A stretch of 64,000 bases of DNA. It comes from Phycisphaerae bacterium. Its GTDB lineage: Bacteria > Planctomycetota > Phycisphaerae > SM23-33. Where the stretch lies: positions 1 to 64,000 of the forward strand of contig JASLNT010000111.1 in the NCBI GenBank assembly GCA_030745875.1. Direction: 5' to 3'. The notes beneath the pieces are model-generated. The model worked only from the letters and a program-made list of their open reading frames with translations, made no database searches and was not told where the DNA came from. The position numbers were made by a program, and so were the translations under genes. Below, in pieces: positions 23,864 through 33,227 of the stretch. The number at the start of each line of letters is the position of its first letter. Within the stretch, counting starts at the first letter, position 1.

Positions 23864-26020
23864 TTAATGCCCCAAGAACTTACCGGCCAGATTGCCGCCT
23901 GCGAGAGCCTTGAGGAATTCCAGTATTCCTTCGAGGTCGGCCGGGCGGACGGCACCTTCGGTCAGCGCGGTTTTGGGCAGGTCTCGCTCGACCCTCTGGA
24001 CCCAATCGGGGTATCCGTTCAGCGAAGTCAGCTGCACCTGCCAGTCCTGCGTCCACAGCCCCCAGCTCTTGTTATTGAAGACCTTCGCCTGCGACAGCGT
24101 ATGGATCGCATTTGAGGGATTGGCGCCCTGGAATTTACGTCCCCAGACCTGTGCGTCTGCGTTGCGTCTGGCCATGCCCAGGTATGCGAAGTATTCTCGC
24201 CTGACTCCGGCGTCCACGTCGTTGGTCTCCGGATCGTAGTCGCCTTCCTCGGTGTCTATCAGGAGCGGTGCGGGCAGGTCCTCCAACTCACTCGAACTCC
24301 AGTTGCATGGATTCGATACTTCACGTTCTCCACCGATATCGATTCCGCCGAACATGCAGAATTCGACCATGTAGACCGGATGGAATTTCGCGACCATCAC
24401 CGGATTGCCGTTAGCATCGACCCTGTTGCCGTCCTGGATCTCCTCGCGATGTATCCCAATTTCGGGATACTCGGTGATCTCGTACTCGTCCTTTGATTTC
24501 CAGATGTAGTTGCACACCAGCGTTGCGTCCGGGCGGAATCTCGCCGGGTCATGCCATCCCCTGTGGTGTGCCGCCAACGCCAGCGATCCGTTGGTCATAT
24601 ACGTTCCCGGCGTCAGGAAGTCGGGAGAAGTCTCCGGTACGCTCGATGCGATGTCGAAGTAATAGAGGATCGTCTCGGTTATTCTAACTTCGGGCGTTTG
24701 GGCCAGAACAAGTGCTTCGGCGTAATCGGTTTTCCACAGCGGGTAGTGGACTAACTGGCCTATCTGGGGCGCCGCCGATGCGGGGAACATATATCCCAGC
24801 TTGATCTTCGATACATTTCTCATGTACTCGTAGAAATTGGTGTCGGGCAACTCACCGTGGTTGCGAGTCCTGTTTACGTCATAGTTGTCGTAGGCGTCCC
24901 AGCCGCGTGCGTATCGATGGACCCGCCACATTCCCCACCAGTACGGTCCCCTGGTGGAGTACCCGTAAACTTCCCAGGCGGTCGGGACGTAATGCCCGTG
25001 CCCGATGCTTCTTCCGCTGCGGCCTCCCCGCCTGGCCGAGTGCCCCCTGCCGGGCAGCTGTCCCCGTCCGCCCCGCGCCTGGATGGGGTTTCGCGACGGA
25101 GTGATTCCCGCGACCCATTTCCACGCGGTGGCGCGTTTCTCTTCTACTCGCCAGGGATGTCGGGGCAGCAGTCTGGCCCAGGGTCCCAGGCGGTGGTGGT
25201 ATGCGTAGTCCGGAATCGCTCCGCCGTTTGAGCCCGTGCGCCTCATAGTTCCCGACGTCGAGCTGCCATTGGTCCGAACGGTGATTCGTCCCTCGAGAGT
25301 TGGTTGGAAGTCATCCAGCGTTCCGCGATAGTTGGGTATCTCCGGTATCACCGGGATCAGTATCGCTGTTTCGGCGTCGCTGGCCTTTCCGAAGCGTCCG
25401 GCGTTGAATTGCGCCAGAAGTCCCGATGCGTCCATAGTCGCCACCGAGTAGTCGTCCAACGCTGTCGCCGCCTGCCACAACGTTCCGTGAGGCGCCGGTC
25501 CGCCCACACCAGGAGCCCGCCAGTTAGTGACGGTTTCCATGTCGAATGATTCATCAACCAGCGCTCGTTTGAACGGAGCGAGGATGCCTCTTTGCGTGGC
25601 CATTCGCTCTTGCAGTTCGATCATTCCGGGCAACGTTTTAGCCAGGGCCTGCGTTGGCGCGGTTTGCATGAAGGTCTGCAACGCCGACACCTGGCGGCTT
25701 AGGCCTCGCTCCCATTCCGCAATTTCTCCCAGCGCCATTTCACTGGACAGGGGAAATGCATCCATTACAGGAAGTATCCCCAGCAGTCTTGAGATCGCCA
25801 CGTTGTTCATCGCCGTCGTATTGGCCGATCGGGCCATCCATCCGGCTCCGCTTACGGCGGCGGAATCTGAGGCGTTTTGAAGCGCCAGGCGGTTGTTAAC
25901 CTGGTCTCCGACGTTGTACACGTAGATAACAAGCGACACCAGCAGTGTCATGCCCAGAAGGGTCATAACCAACACTGCTCCACTACGCTCCGTTCGGTTC
26001 GTTTTCTTGCAGTAAAGCAT
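23864..26020 (-). CDS. TadG-like pilus-assembly-related membrane protein (copy 2)
   Basis: A 718-residue protein whose N-terminus (RSGAVLVMTLLGMTLLVSLV, residues 12-31; membrane segment about 14-36) followed by LQNASDSAAVSGAGWMAR matches the Tad/Flp pilus TadE/TadG-like family, anchored in the inner membrane with a large outer domain. Around residues 300-345 is an Arg/Gly-rich linker (RGGRGQLPGRGHSARRGGR), then a long unfamiliar domain. The C-terminus (KFLGH) matches that of the neighbouring copy. An AGAGG site lies six bases before the ATG. No tadA, tadB or tadC genes are adjacent, so a pilus role is not established. Confidence 0.8.
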   Translation of the reverse strand: MLYCKKTNRTERSGAVLVMTLLGMTLLVSLVIYVYNVGDQVNNRLALQNASDSAAVSGAGWMARSANTTAMNNVAISRLLGILPVMDAFPLSSEMALGEIAEWERGLSRQVSALQTFMQTAPTQALAKTLPGMIELQERMATQRGILAPFKRALVDESFDMETVTNWRAPGVGGPAPHGTLWQAATALDDYSVATMDASGLLAQFNAGRFGKASDAETAILIPVIPEIPNYRGTLDDFQPTLEGRITVRTNGSSTSGTMRRTGSNGGAIPDYAYHHRLGPWARLLPRHPWRVEEKRATAWKWVAGITPSRNPIQARGGRGQLPGRGHSARRGGRSGRSIGHGHYVPTAWEVYGYSTRGPYWWGMWRVHRYARGWDAYDNYDVNRTRNHGELPDTNFYEYMRNVSKIKLGYMFPASAAPQIGQLVHYPLWKTDYAEALVLAQTPEVRITETILYYFDIASSVPETSPDFLTPGTYMTNGSLALAAHHRGWHDPARFRPDATLVCNYIWKSKDEYEITEYPEIGIHREEIQDGNRVDANGNPVMVAKFHPVYMVEFCMFGGIDIGGEREVSNPCNWSSSELEDLPAPLLIDTEEGDYDPETNDVDAGVRREYFAYLGMARRNADAQVWGRKFQGANPSNAIHTLSQAKVFNNKSWGLWTQDWQVQLTSLNGYPDWVQRVERDLPKTALTEGAVRPADLEGILEFLKALAGGNLAGKFLGH

Positions 26021-26151
26021 GGTATGCCTCTTTTATCTATTCTATCTGGTCGAACGCCCCAAAATCCATAGAATATCGCTTCATTATTCACGACCCGCCG
26101 CACGGCCGTGCGACCACTGCGGAGCATATGGTTTCATATGGTCCGCAGCAA

Positions 26152-28347
26152 CTAATGCCCTATGAATTTTTCGGCCAATTCGGGCGGTAAGGCCTGCATA
26201 TATTGCAGAATCTCGTGCAGTTCGCCCGCGCCGACGGCGCCGTGAGTCATTGACGTCCGGGGCAAATCGTCTTCGATTCTCTCGGTCCATTGAGCCCATC
26301 GGTTTACCGGCGTCAATTGCACCTGCCACTCCTGGGTCCAGAGTCCCCAGCTGGTATTGTTGAACACCTTCGCCTGGGCAAGTGTGGTCGTTGCGTTGGT
26401 GGGGTTGGCGCCGCGGAACCGCTGAGGCCAGAATCCCGCATCATTCGGACGTCTCGACAACGCAAGGAAGGCGAAGTTCGACCTGCGAACACCAAGATTA
26501 ACATCCGGGTTGTCGCTGTCGTAATCTGCGTAATCGTCTGTGTTTATAAGCAGCGGGGCTGGGAGGTCGTCGTATTCTCCGTCGCTCCAATTGAACGGGT
26601 TGGACACCTGCACCTCCCCGCCTACATCTATCGCCCCAAACATGGAGTACTCTATTACGTAGACTTTCTGGAACACCGGACTGCTTGGCATACCGGTGTC
26701 CGGATCGACCGGTCCGCCCTTGTACTCGATGCCGATCTCAGGGTCTTCGGTGGTCTCGTACGTGTCGGTTGCCTTCCAGATGTAGTTGCAGACGAGTTTG
26801 GCTCCGGGGCGATGTCCGTCGAAGGTGGCCGGGTCATGCCAGCCCGGCGCCCGCGACATCAGCGCCAATCCGCCGTTTGTGCGGAAGGTTCCGGGTTTGA
26901 GGAAATCCCCCGACGATTCGGGTACGGAAGAGGCGATGTCGAAGTAGTACAGGATTGTTTCAGTGACGCGAGTTTCCGGAACCTGCGCCAGTTCCAACGC
27001 CTTGGCGTAGTCGGTCACCCAGTTGGCGTAGTGGATTACCTCCATAGCCTTGGGGCCCTTGCCCGGGAACATGTAACCCACTTTCACGTTCGCGATCCGG
27101 TTGGTGTAGTCGTAGAACTTGGTGTCGGGCAGATGCTCTAATGCGTACCTTCGAACACGTTGCATCGCCCAGTACATGGGCCCGTAAGTTGTGTATCCGT
27201 CCGTGACCCACTTGTAGGTGGGCACGTTTCGCAGGACTGTCCGGTATTTCCCTCCGGTTGTTATGGTCCTCCAGCCTCCGGAATTGCGTCCGGATCCGCT
27301 CCGGCCTCCTCTCCTGGCGGAGCTTCCCACTCCCGGAAGAGAACTTTTACCGCCTCGGGCCAGTACGGCGCGACGTTCTGGGCTGGGGCCTTTCCACACC
27401 CGTGTTGTGGTCCCTGTGCCCGGTATCCGCTGGCGCGATGAGACGGCTCTCATTCCGGTGTATACTCTTGCTCTGTGAGCGTGGCGCCATGGGTACATTC
27501 TGGCCCAGGGTCCCATGCGGTGGAAATATGCGAAGTCCGGGATTCCCCCTCCGTGCTGTCCGGAACGCTTCATCTCGCCATTCGATTCCCCGTTTTCGCC
27601 CCAGACCCTAACGTGCCCGTCGATAGTTGGTTCGAAGTCGTCGTACGTGCCTCTCTTGTGGGGGATCTCCGGGATCACGGGTATCAGAATTGCGGTCTTC
27701 GCTTCGTTTTCCTTTCCGAATCGTCCCGCATTGAACTGGGCGAGAAGTCCGGCCGAATCCAGCGTGGCTTGGGAGTATTCTTCAAGCGCCCTGGCGGCCT
27801 TCCATATAGTCCCGTGGGGCGGAGGTCCGCTTTCGCCTGGAATACGCCAGTAGGTTGCTTCCTCCATCGAGAACCCCCCGCCGTTGATAGCTTTCTCGAA
27901 CGGGCGGATGATGTCGCCCTGTGCTCTGAGTCTGTCGCGCAGCTCCCGCATGCCTGGCAGGCTGCTTTCCAGCCCCGGTTCGTGTATTGAGTTGAGCAGG
28001 GCTTGCAGGCTGTCGGTCTGCGCGTCGAGTCCGTCTGCGATAGTGTCTATTTCGTGGATGGTGATTTCGCTGGCCAGCGGGAAGGCGTCCAGCACGGGCA
28101 GGATACCAAGGACCCTCGCCGAGGCTACGTTGTTCATCGCGGTGGTGTTCATTGAGCGGGCGATCCATCCGGCTCCGCTGACGGCGGCGGAGTCTGCGGC
28201 GTTTTGCAGCGACAGGCGATCGTTGACTCGGTCCCCAACGTTGTAGACGTAGAACATCAACGCCACCAGAAGCGACATTCCCAGAAGAGCCATCACCAAC
28301 ACAGCCCCGCTGCGCCGACTGCGATTATGCATATCTATGTAACGCAA
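26152..28347 (-). CDS. TadG-like pilus-assembly-related membrane protein (copy 1)
   Basis: This is a 731-residue paralogue of the downstream gene with the same layout: membrane segment about residues 14-36, LQNAADSAAVSGAGWIARS, a long domain, an Arg/Gly-rich linker around 310-345 and a C-terminus ending KFIGH. DNA coding for the first ~60 residues of the two copies is visibly similar, so this is a tandem duplication. The start is TTG 28347, chosen because an AAAGG site lies at good spacing; ATG 28332 is the alternative. The 131-base gap to the second copy contains no promoter that I can support. Confidence 0.8.
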   Translation of the reverse strand: MRYIDMHNRSRRSGAVLVMALLGMSLLVALMFYVYNVGDRVNDRLSLQNAADSAAVSGAGWIARSMNTTAMNNVASARVLGILPVLDAFPLASEITIHEIDTIADGLDAQTDSLQALLNSIHEPGLESSLPGMRELRDRLRAQGDIIRPFEKAINGGGFSMEEATYWRIPGESGPPPHGTIWKAARALEEYSQATLDSAGLLAQFNAGRFGKENEAKTAILIPVIPEIPHKRGTYDDFEPTIDGHVRVWGENGESNGEMKRSGQHGGGIPDFAYFHRMGPWARMYPWRHAHRARVYTGMRAVSSRQRIPGTGTTTRVWKGPSPERRAVLARGGKSSLPGVGSSARRGGRSGSGRNSGGWRTITTGGKYRTVLRNVPTYKWVTDGYTTYGPMYWAMQRVRRYALEHLPDTKFYDYTNRIANVKVGYMFPGKGPKAMEVIHYANWVTDYAKALELAQVPETRVTETILYYFDIASSVPESSGDFLKPGTFRTNGGLALMSRAPGWHDPATFDGHRPGAKLVCNYIWKATDTYETTEDPEIGIEYKGGPVDPDTGMPSSPVFQKVYVIEYSMFGAIDVGGEVQVSNPFNWSDGEYDDLPAPLLINTDDYADYDSDNPDVNLGVRRSNFAFLALSRRPNDAGFWPQRFRGANPTNATTTLAQAKVFNNTSWGLWTQEWQVQLTPVNRWAQWTERIEDDLPRTSMTHGAVGAGELHEILQYMQALPPELAEKFIGH

Positions 28348-28387
28348 CCGCCACCTTTCATGCAGGCTTCACCAGCAACCGTACTTA

Positions 28388-28417
28388 AGTATACGTAGGT
28401 AATTAACGAATTGACAA
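28388..28417 (-). promoter_or_regulatory. Minus-strand promoter for the TadG-like pair
   Basis: On the minus strand, TTGTCA (28417-28412), an 18-base spacer and TATACT (28393-28388) lie about 40 bases upstream of the start at 28347. ACCTACGT falls in the spacer immediately before the -10. Confidence 0.65.
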
Positions 28418-28439
28418 GAACTTCATTGCAAAAGATTCC

Positions 28440-28467
28440 TTGACGGGCAGTGGGGGGGATGTATACC
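28440..28467 (+). promoter_or_regulatory. Plus-strand promoter for the glycosyltransferase gene
   Basis: TTGACG (28440-28445), 16 bases and TATACC (28462-28467), with ACCTACGT at 28470-28477 just downstream. The same 8-mer lies inverted at 28393-28400. Confidence 0.6.
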
Positions 28468-28544
28468 ATACCTACGTCTACAGGCTCCAGGGCCGGTCAG
28501 GCTCGCCGGAGCGAACTTACCGGCCTGCAGGGAAATATACAGCC

Positions 28545-30068
28545 ATGAACATCGCGGACGTTTTGCAGACTGCCTTTATGTCGCTCTACACTTTTGTGCT
28601 GGTGATGGTGTCCGTTTACGGGCTGCACCGGTATGTCATCGTCTACTTGTTCCTCCGCCATAGACACAAAGCCCCCGCGCCGGCGGGCCAATTCACCGAA
28701 CTGCCCAGAGTCACCGTCCAACTGCCCATGTATAACGAGGAAGCGGTGGCCAGGAGAATCATCGAAGAGACCGCTCGGATCGATTATCCGCGCGAGAAAC
28801 TCCAGATACAGGTGCTCGACGACAGCACTGACGGAACCTGTCGGATCGCCCAAGACACGGTTGACCGCCTCAAGGCCCAGGGGGTCGATATACAGTATCT
28901 CCACCGCGATGATCGGACAGGCTATAAAGCCGGAGCGCTCGACGCAGCCATGCCTCACGTCACCGGTGAATTCATAACGATCTTCGACGCCGATTTCATA
29001 CCCCGCGCTGATGTCCTGCAGCGTTCCATTCAGTATTTCAGCGACCCGGATGTCTGCGTAGTGCAGACCAGATGGGAGCATCTGAATCGCGAGGACAGTT
29101 GGTTGACCAAAGCCCAGGGAATATTCCTGGACGGGCATTTCGCCATTGAGCACGTCGCCCGTAACCGCAGCGAACGGTTTATGAGTTTCAACGGTACGGC
29201 CGGTACGTGGCGAAAAACCGCGATCGCCGCCGCCGGAGGTTGGCATCACGACACCCTTACCGAAGATCTCGATCTTTCGTACAGAGCCCAGCTAAAGGGC
29301 TGGAAGTTCGTTTTCCTTCCCGAGGTCACCGCACCGGCCGAACTGCCTCCGGAGATGAACGCCTTCAAGGCCCAGCAGTTCCGCTGGACCAAGGGCGGCG
29401 CGCAGGTTGCTCTGAAGCTCCTGCCCAAGATCATGCTTTCCAAGGCCCCTCTGAAGGTGAAGATTGAAAGCTTCTTCCATCTGACGGGCTTCTGCCTGCA
29501 CATATACATGTTCGCGCTGGTGATAATGCTGTTCCCGGCGATTTTCCTGCGGACGGTAGTCGTCCAGGACGGGTCGATCTGGAGAACCGTAGTTGACATG
29601 GGCGTGTTTGTGCTTGCCACGATGTCGGCGTTCGTATTCTATCTGGCCAGTCAGTTGCAGTTGTCGCGCGATTGGAGAACGGTCTTTAAGTTCATGCCTA
29701 TGCTGATGGCGCTGGGCGTTGGAATTTGCATATCGAACAGCAAGGCCATCATCGAGGCTCTTGCGGGCAAGCAGAGTGAATTCGTACGCACGCCTAAATA
29801 CGGTCAGGGCGGTCGGGCTGCGGCCAGTTCGACTACCAAACGCAAATCTCGAAAACTCCTGCCTTACATCGAATTTGCGTTCGGGATATACATGACCGTT
29901 TGTGCTGTATTCTCCGTGATATACATCCAGGCGGCGCTGACAGCCCCGTTCCTGCTGATCTTTGCGTTCGGTTTCTTCTACGTTTCGATCCTTAGCTTCC
30001 AAGCCGAACGAGCGACAAGGCCCGCTAAAGGTCTGGTCGCGCCAGTCGAGGAAACCGCCAGCCGGTAA
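28545..30068 (+). CDS. Membrane glycosyltransferase family 2 (cellulose-synthase-like)
   Basis: The protein has 507 residues from ATG 28545; the frame is open upstream but without family character. Residues 10-36 form an N-terminal membrane segment. The cytoplasmic catalytic domain shows LDDSTDGT (91-98), FDAD (147-150), TED (239-241) and QQFRW (277-281), the D,D,D,QxxRW signature of processive beta-glycan synthases. C-terminal membrane segments follow at about 310-345, 355-395 and 440-480. It resembles CslA/BcsA-type synthases; the sugar cannot be told from sequence. No PilZ domain is visible. It is transcribed from its own promoter and ends at a strong terminator, so it is monocistronic. 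Confidence 0.87.
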   Translation: MNIADVLQTAFMSLYTFVLVMVSVYGLHRYVIVYLFLRHRHKAPAPAGQFTELPRVTVQLPMYNEEAVARRIIEETARIDYPREKLQIQVLDDSTDGTCRIAQDTVDRLKAQGVDIQYLHRDDRTGYKAGALDAAMPHVTGEFITIFDADFIPRADVLQRSIQYFSDPDVCVVQTRWEHLNREDSWLTKAQGIFLDGHFAIEHVARNRSERFMSFNGTAGTWRKTAIAAAGGWHHDTLTEDLDLSYRAQLKGWKFVFLPEVTAPAELPPEMNAFKAQQFRWTKGGAQVALKLLPKIMLSKAPLKVKIESFFHLTGFCLHIYMFALVIMLFPAIFLRTVVVQDGSIWRTVVDMGVFVLATMSAFVFYLASQLQLSRDWRTVFKFMPMLMALGVGICISNSKAIIEALAGKQSEFVRTPKYGQGGRAAASSTTKRKSRKLLPYIEFAFGIYMTVCAVFSVIYIQAALTAPFLLIFAFGFFYVSILSFQAERATRPAKGLVAPVEETASR

Positions 30069-30107
30069 TCCTCCCCGTAAGACCGGGATACATCCAACAG
30101 CAACCTG

Positions 30108-30139
30108 ACGCAACGGCCCTTTCGGGCCGTTGCGTTTTT
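30108..30139 (+). terminator. Intrinsic terminator after the glycosyltransferase
   Basis: A perfect 12-bp stem: ACGCAACGGCCC (30108-30119) and GGGCCGTTGCGT (30124-30135), with loop TTTC and T-tract to 30139. Confidence 0.95.
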
Positions 30140-30272
30140 CTATCGACCGACCAAAAACTTTTTCCAATTCGTGCAAATCGTTCGGAACTTTCACATCAAC
30201 CAGCGCGTCTAATTGAATGAACTTACTGTTCACCGGCGCTTCTGCGCCCCAACCACAAAGGGAGACAATGCC

Positions 30273-31400
30273 ATGGCCGCGCGATTCAGATGTCCCGAAT
30301 GCAAGCAGGCGCTTTGCAATCGTCACGGTGACGATCCCACAAAAGGCTGTGTGCTCAAATGCCCCGAATGCGGAGCCAGGCTGGTTGTCCCTCCGGCCTT
30401 GGCGTCTCTGCCTCATCCGCAGATCGATACTCCGATGCCCACCGTAGCAGACGACGGTCCTCATGCACGCGTCCGTCGTCCGGCCGTGCTGTCAGCTATG
30501 GCCGGATACATGCCATGGTTGATGAGTCTGTGCCTCCATGTCGCACTGGCGATAATCTTCATGTTCGTGGCCATGATCGCCGTGCTCGACACTCCCGAAA
30601 TCCCGAGTCACTTGCCGAATGTATACGACCCGAATCACTCAATAGCGGTACCGACTCCAGACCCTCCTCGCCCCTCGCCGTCGCCGGATACAAGACGCAT
30701 CCGCCGAGGGCAGTTCGGCAACGAGCACAGGACGAGGAACGTGCGGCTTGAGGACGCACCGTTGCAGGATGTGGTTGGCCCGGCGTCTCTGGCGGGGCTT
30801 GATCCCGACAAGAACCCGGCGAAACTCCGAGGCCCGGCCGGAGGCGACGGAAAGTTCTTTGGTATCCCGGATCCAACGCCTCCCATTCCCATTGAGTGCG
30901 GTCGTCATCCTGACGTGGTGTATCTTATCGATCGATCCGGGTCGATGGTTGATTCGTTTGATGCGGTTCGGCGGGAGATTTTCATGTCGGTTGCTGAAAT
31001 GCGTCCCACCAGGCGATTCCACGTTGTTCTGTTCGCCGAGGGGAAACCTCTGGAGAACACGCCTGGTGGAATCACGCCTGCGACCGACGATGCGAAATTG
31101 AGACTGGTCAAGTTCCTTCAGCCGATTCGAGCCTGGGGCAAGACCGATCCCGTGCCTGCGATCAATCGTGCGTTTGATGCGATTGAGCGGAGTCCGGCGG
31201 CGATTATCCATCTACTTACTGACGGCGTGTTCCCCGACAATGAAGCGGTCCTGAAGGCGATCCGTCTGAGAAACACCGCCGGTCGCGTACGGGTCAACGC
31301 GATCCTGTACGGGAATCGCCCTCCGATCGCCGAGAAAATCCTCAGTCAGATAGCCTCCGAAAACAGCGGTAAGTACCGCTTCGTCAGTCGCGATGAATAA
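30273..31400 (+). CDS. Zinc-ribbon / membrane / VWA-domain protein (copy 1)
   Basis: ATG 30273 (GGGAG site nearby) gives 375 residues. An N-terminal zinc ribbon has C7, C10, C30 and C33, a single membrane segment covers about residues 82-104, and a C-terminal von Willebrand factor A domain has the MIDAS motif D220-R-S222-G-S224 and a TDG turn. The ribbon should be cytoplasmic and the VWA domain periplasmic. VWA domains bind partner proteins through a metal ion. It is a paralogue of the gene at 32057. Function is not known. The gene lies upstream of an ExbB/ExbD cluster and may be part of it. Confidence 0.85.
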   Translation: MAARFRCPECKQALCNRHGDDPTKGCVLKCPECGARLVVPPALASLPHPQIDTPMPTVADDGPHARVRRPAVLSAMAGYMPWLMSLCLHVALAIIFMFVAMIAVLDTPEIPSHLPNVYDPNHSIAVPTPDPPRPSPSPDTRRIRRGQFGNEHRTRNVRLEDAPLQDVVGPASLAGLDPDKNPAKLRGPAGGDGKFFGIPDPTPPIPIECGRHPDVVYLIDRSGSMVDSFDAVRREIFMSVAEMRPTRRFHVVLFAEGKPLENTPGGITPATDDAKLRLVKFLQPIRAWGKTDPVPAINRAFDAIERSPAAIIHLLTDGVFPDNEAVLKAIRLRNTAGRVRVNAILYGNRPPIAEKILSQIASENSGKYRFVSRDE

Positions 31401-31523
31401 CCTCTGCAATGTTCAGCGCCGTGGTGTTCTCGGCGCAAACGACGTGCCGGGAGGTTAGTTGCCCGAGACTGGCCTCCCGGCCTAATATTAGTTCGCCCGC
31501 CGCGTTGCGTTGCGACGGGCTAC

Positions 31524-31606
31524 TGCGAGGAGCGGGACTCGAACCCGCATGTCCATTGGACACCAGGACCTAAACCTGGCGCGTCTGCCAATTCCGCCAC
31601 CCTCGC
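31524..31606 (-). tRNA. tRNA-Leu (anticodon UAG)
   Basis: The minus strand reads GCGAGGG at the 5' end and TCCTCGC plus discriminator A at the 3' end, a 7-bp acceptor with one G-U pair. The anticodon loop is within CCAGGTTTAGGTCCTGG (anticodon TAG), with a long variable arm and a GGTTCGAGTCCC T-arm. The 83-nt length fits a class II leucine tRNA. No encoded CCA. Confidence 0.95.
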
Positions 31607-31926
31607 GGTTTGGTGTGCTGCGTTTTGTGCTTCGGACGCTCGGAGCGTTTGAATAGCGTTATGTTTTTATGTTGCTGTATCCGAGGGAACCGACGCCGGT
31701 GTACTGCGTCTAAGTTTATAGGCAAGCTTTTGCTCCAATGCCAGCGTTTTCCCGCCCGAGGTGGAGGCCATGAGCGACGGTAGACTGTTGAGTTGTTCCC
31801 GCCGACGGGGGTCCGCGGTTGATCGGCCGCGGCTTGGGGAAGCGTGTTTTCCGGTCGAAACCGCGACCGGGGAGTTCGGGAGGCGTGAATCTTTGTTTTT
31901 CCCTCGCATTTTGCAAACTTTATTTA

Positions 31927-31955
31927 TTGCTGTCGGTATTTCCAAATGGTATAAA
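31927..31955 (+). promoter_or_regulatory. Candidate promoter for the second VWA gene
   Basis: TTGCTG (31927-31932), 17 bases, TATAAA (31950-31955), with a leader of about 95 bases to the ATG at 32057 that contains a 7-bp hairpin. The -10 is good, the -35 weak. Confidence 0.5.
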
Positions 31956-32056
31956 TATCTATTCCTTCCTGAACCCGAAGGTAGCTGGCGGACGGTGTTA
32001 GCGAAACACCGGTCCCGCTGGTTGGGCCTTCCCTTGAATTACTGGGAGTCCTTACT

Positions 32057-33208
32057 ATGGGCATTGAATTTCAATGTGATGAATGTGGACAACTTCTTAA
32101 CATCGACACTGAACCGGGCGCCACGGTTACGTGTTCGAGCTGCAACGCGTCGGTAGTCGTCCCTGCGGGGCTGGCTTCGCTTCCGCAACCGCAGGTCGAA
32201 GGCGGACCGCCTCCTTCGGCTCAACCTCCGGTTTCCGAATCTCAAGACGATGAGTACTACGAAGAGGAGGAGGAGCTCGAAGAACAGGAAGATGGCGACG
32301 CGGTGATGACCATCATGGCTCACTCCATGCCCTGGGTGATCAGTGTCTTCTTCCACGTGGGGCTGGCGCTGATATTCTTCCTGCTGGTGATGATCGCCCA
32401 AGCCGAAGATCTCGAGGACAGCGTAGTAATACCAAGCGCCATATTCAGCGAGAATCCCGGCGGATCAGTCAGCGAAGGTAGAACCGACAAGACCCAGGAA
32501 CAGAAGCAGCAGCACCGCAAAGTGAAGGCCGCAGGCGACTCCAACCGCGACCTGGAAGTTCCCAATGACGGTGAAACGGGCGAGACGGCGGAACTGATCG
32601 GCGCCGCAGCCGGTGCGGGCGGCGGGTCGTTGGCGGACTACGGGCTTACGGATGGCGGCGGGTCTGGTCCCCGATCGGGATTCGGCGGACTCGGGGGCAA
32701 CGCACACCATATCGTGTACCTTATCGACCGATCCGGTTCGATGTTCGACACCTTCGAGGCCGTCAAGAAAGAGATCATTAACTCGGTTAAGGACCTCCAT
32801 CCTGAACAGGACTTCCACGTGATCATGTTCGCCGAGGGCGACCCCAAGGAGAAGAAGCCAATGGGGCTGTCGCGACCGACCGAATCGAATAAGATCGCCC
32901 TTAGCGAATTTCTCGAAACAATCAAAGCCGAGAACACCACCAACCCGGTCAAGGCCATCGAGCGCGCCTTTGACGTACTGGCTAAGGCAAACAGGAAACC
33001 GGGCAAGATCATCTACATGCTTACTGACGGCGCCTTCCCCGACAACGAGGCCGTTCTTTCGACCATACGAACCAGGAACAGCGTCAAGAGAGACGTCCTG
33101 ATCAATACTTTCCTGTATGGTTGGAGACCGCCTATCGCCGAACGCGTCATGACTCAAATTGCCAGTGAAAACGGCGGTCAATACCGCTACGTCAGTCTGG
33201 ATGAATAG
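32057..33208 (+). CDS. Zinc-ribbon / membrane / VWA-domain protein (copy 2)
   Basis: A 383-residue paralogue of the gene at 30273. The zinc ribbon has C7, C10, C26 and C29, then a Pro-rich and very acidic stretch (about residues 60-80), a membrane segment at about 94-116, a charged Gln/Lys-rich linker and a VWA domain with D224-R-S-G-S and TDGAFPDNEAV. The last 180 residues of the two copies are closely similar. It is followed within 20 bases by the secreted coiled-coil gene and then the ExbB/ExbD genes, all co-directional. The context suggests a sensor or adaptor across the inner membrane for that proton-channel complex. Confidence 0.87.
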   Translation: MGIEFQCDECGQLLNIDTEPGATVTCSSCNASVVVPAGLASLPQPQVEGGPPPSAQPPVSESQDDEYYEEEEELEEQEDGDAVMTIMAHSMPWVISVFFHVGLALIFFLLVMIAQAEDLEDSVVIPSAIFSENPGGSVSEGRTDKTQEQKQQHRKVKAAGDSNRDLEVPNDGETGETAELIGAAAGAGGGSLADYGLTDGGGSGPRSGFGGLGGNAHHIVYLIDRSGSMFDTFEAVKKEIINSVKDLHPEQDFHVIMFAEGDPKEKKPMGLSRPTESNKIALSEFLETIKAENTTNPVKAIERAFDVLAKANRKPGKIIYMLTDGAFPDNEAVLSTIRTRNSVKRDVLINTFLYGWRPPIAERVMTQIASENGGQYRYVSLDE

Positions 33209-33227
33209 ATTCCGGGAGCTTGTGCTT

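Larger units (their letters stand above)
31401..32056. other. Intergenic region with tRNA-Leu and leader of the next gene
   Basis: 656 bases without a protein gene. Near 31452-31489 is a 9-bp inverted repeat, GCCGGGAGG...CCTCCCGGC, with a long loop and no T-tract. Then comes the minus-strand tRNA-Leu, and after about 31610 a non-coding stretch with a weak promoter (31927-31955) and a hairpin cGGTGTT/AACACCg (31993-31999 with 32005-32011). The rest shows nothing I can assign. Confidence 0.6.

Noticed and set aside
31452..31489. Inverted repeat GCCGGGAGG...CCTCCCGGC as a terminator of the first VWA gene
   Set aside because: The loop is about 20 bases and there is no T-tract.
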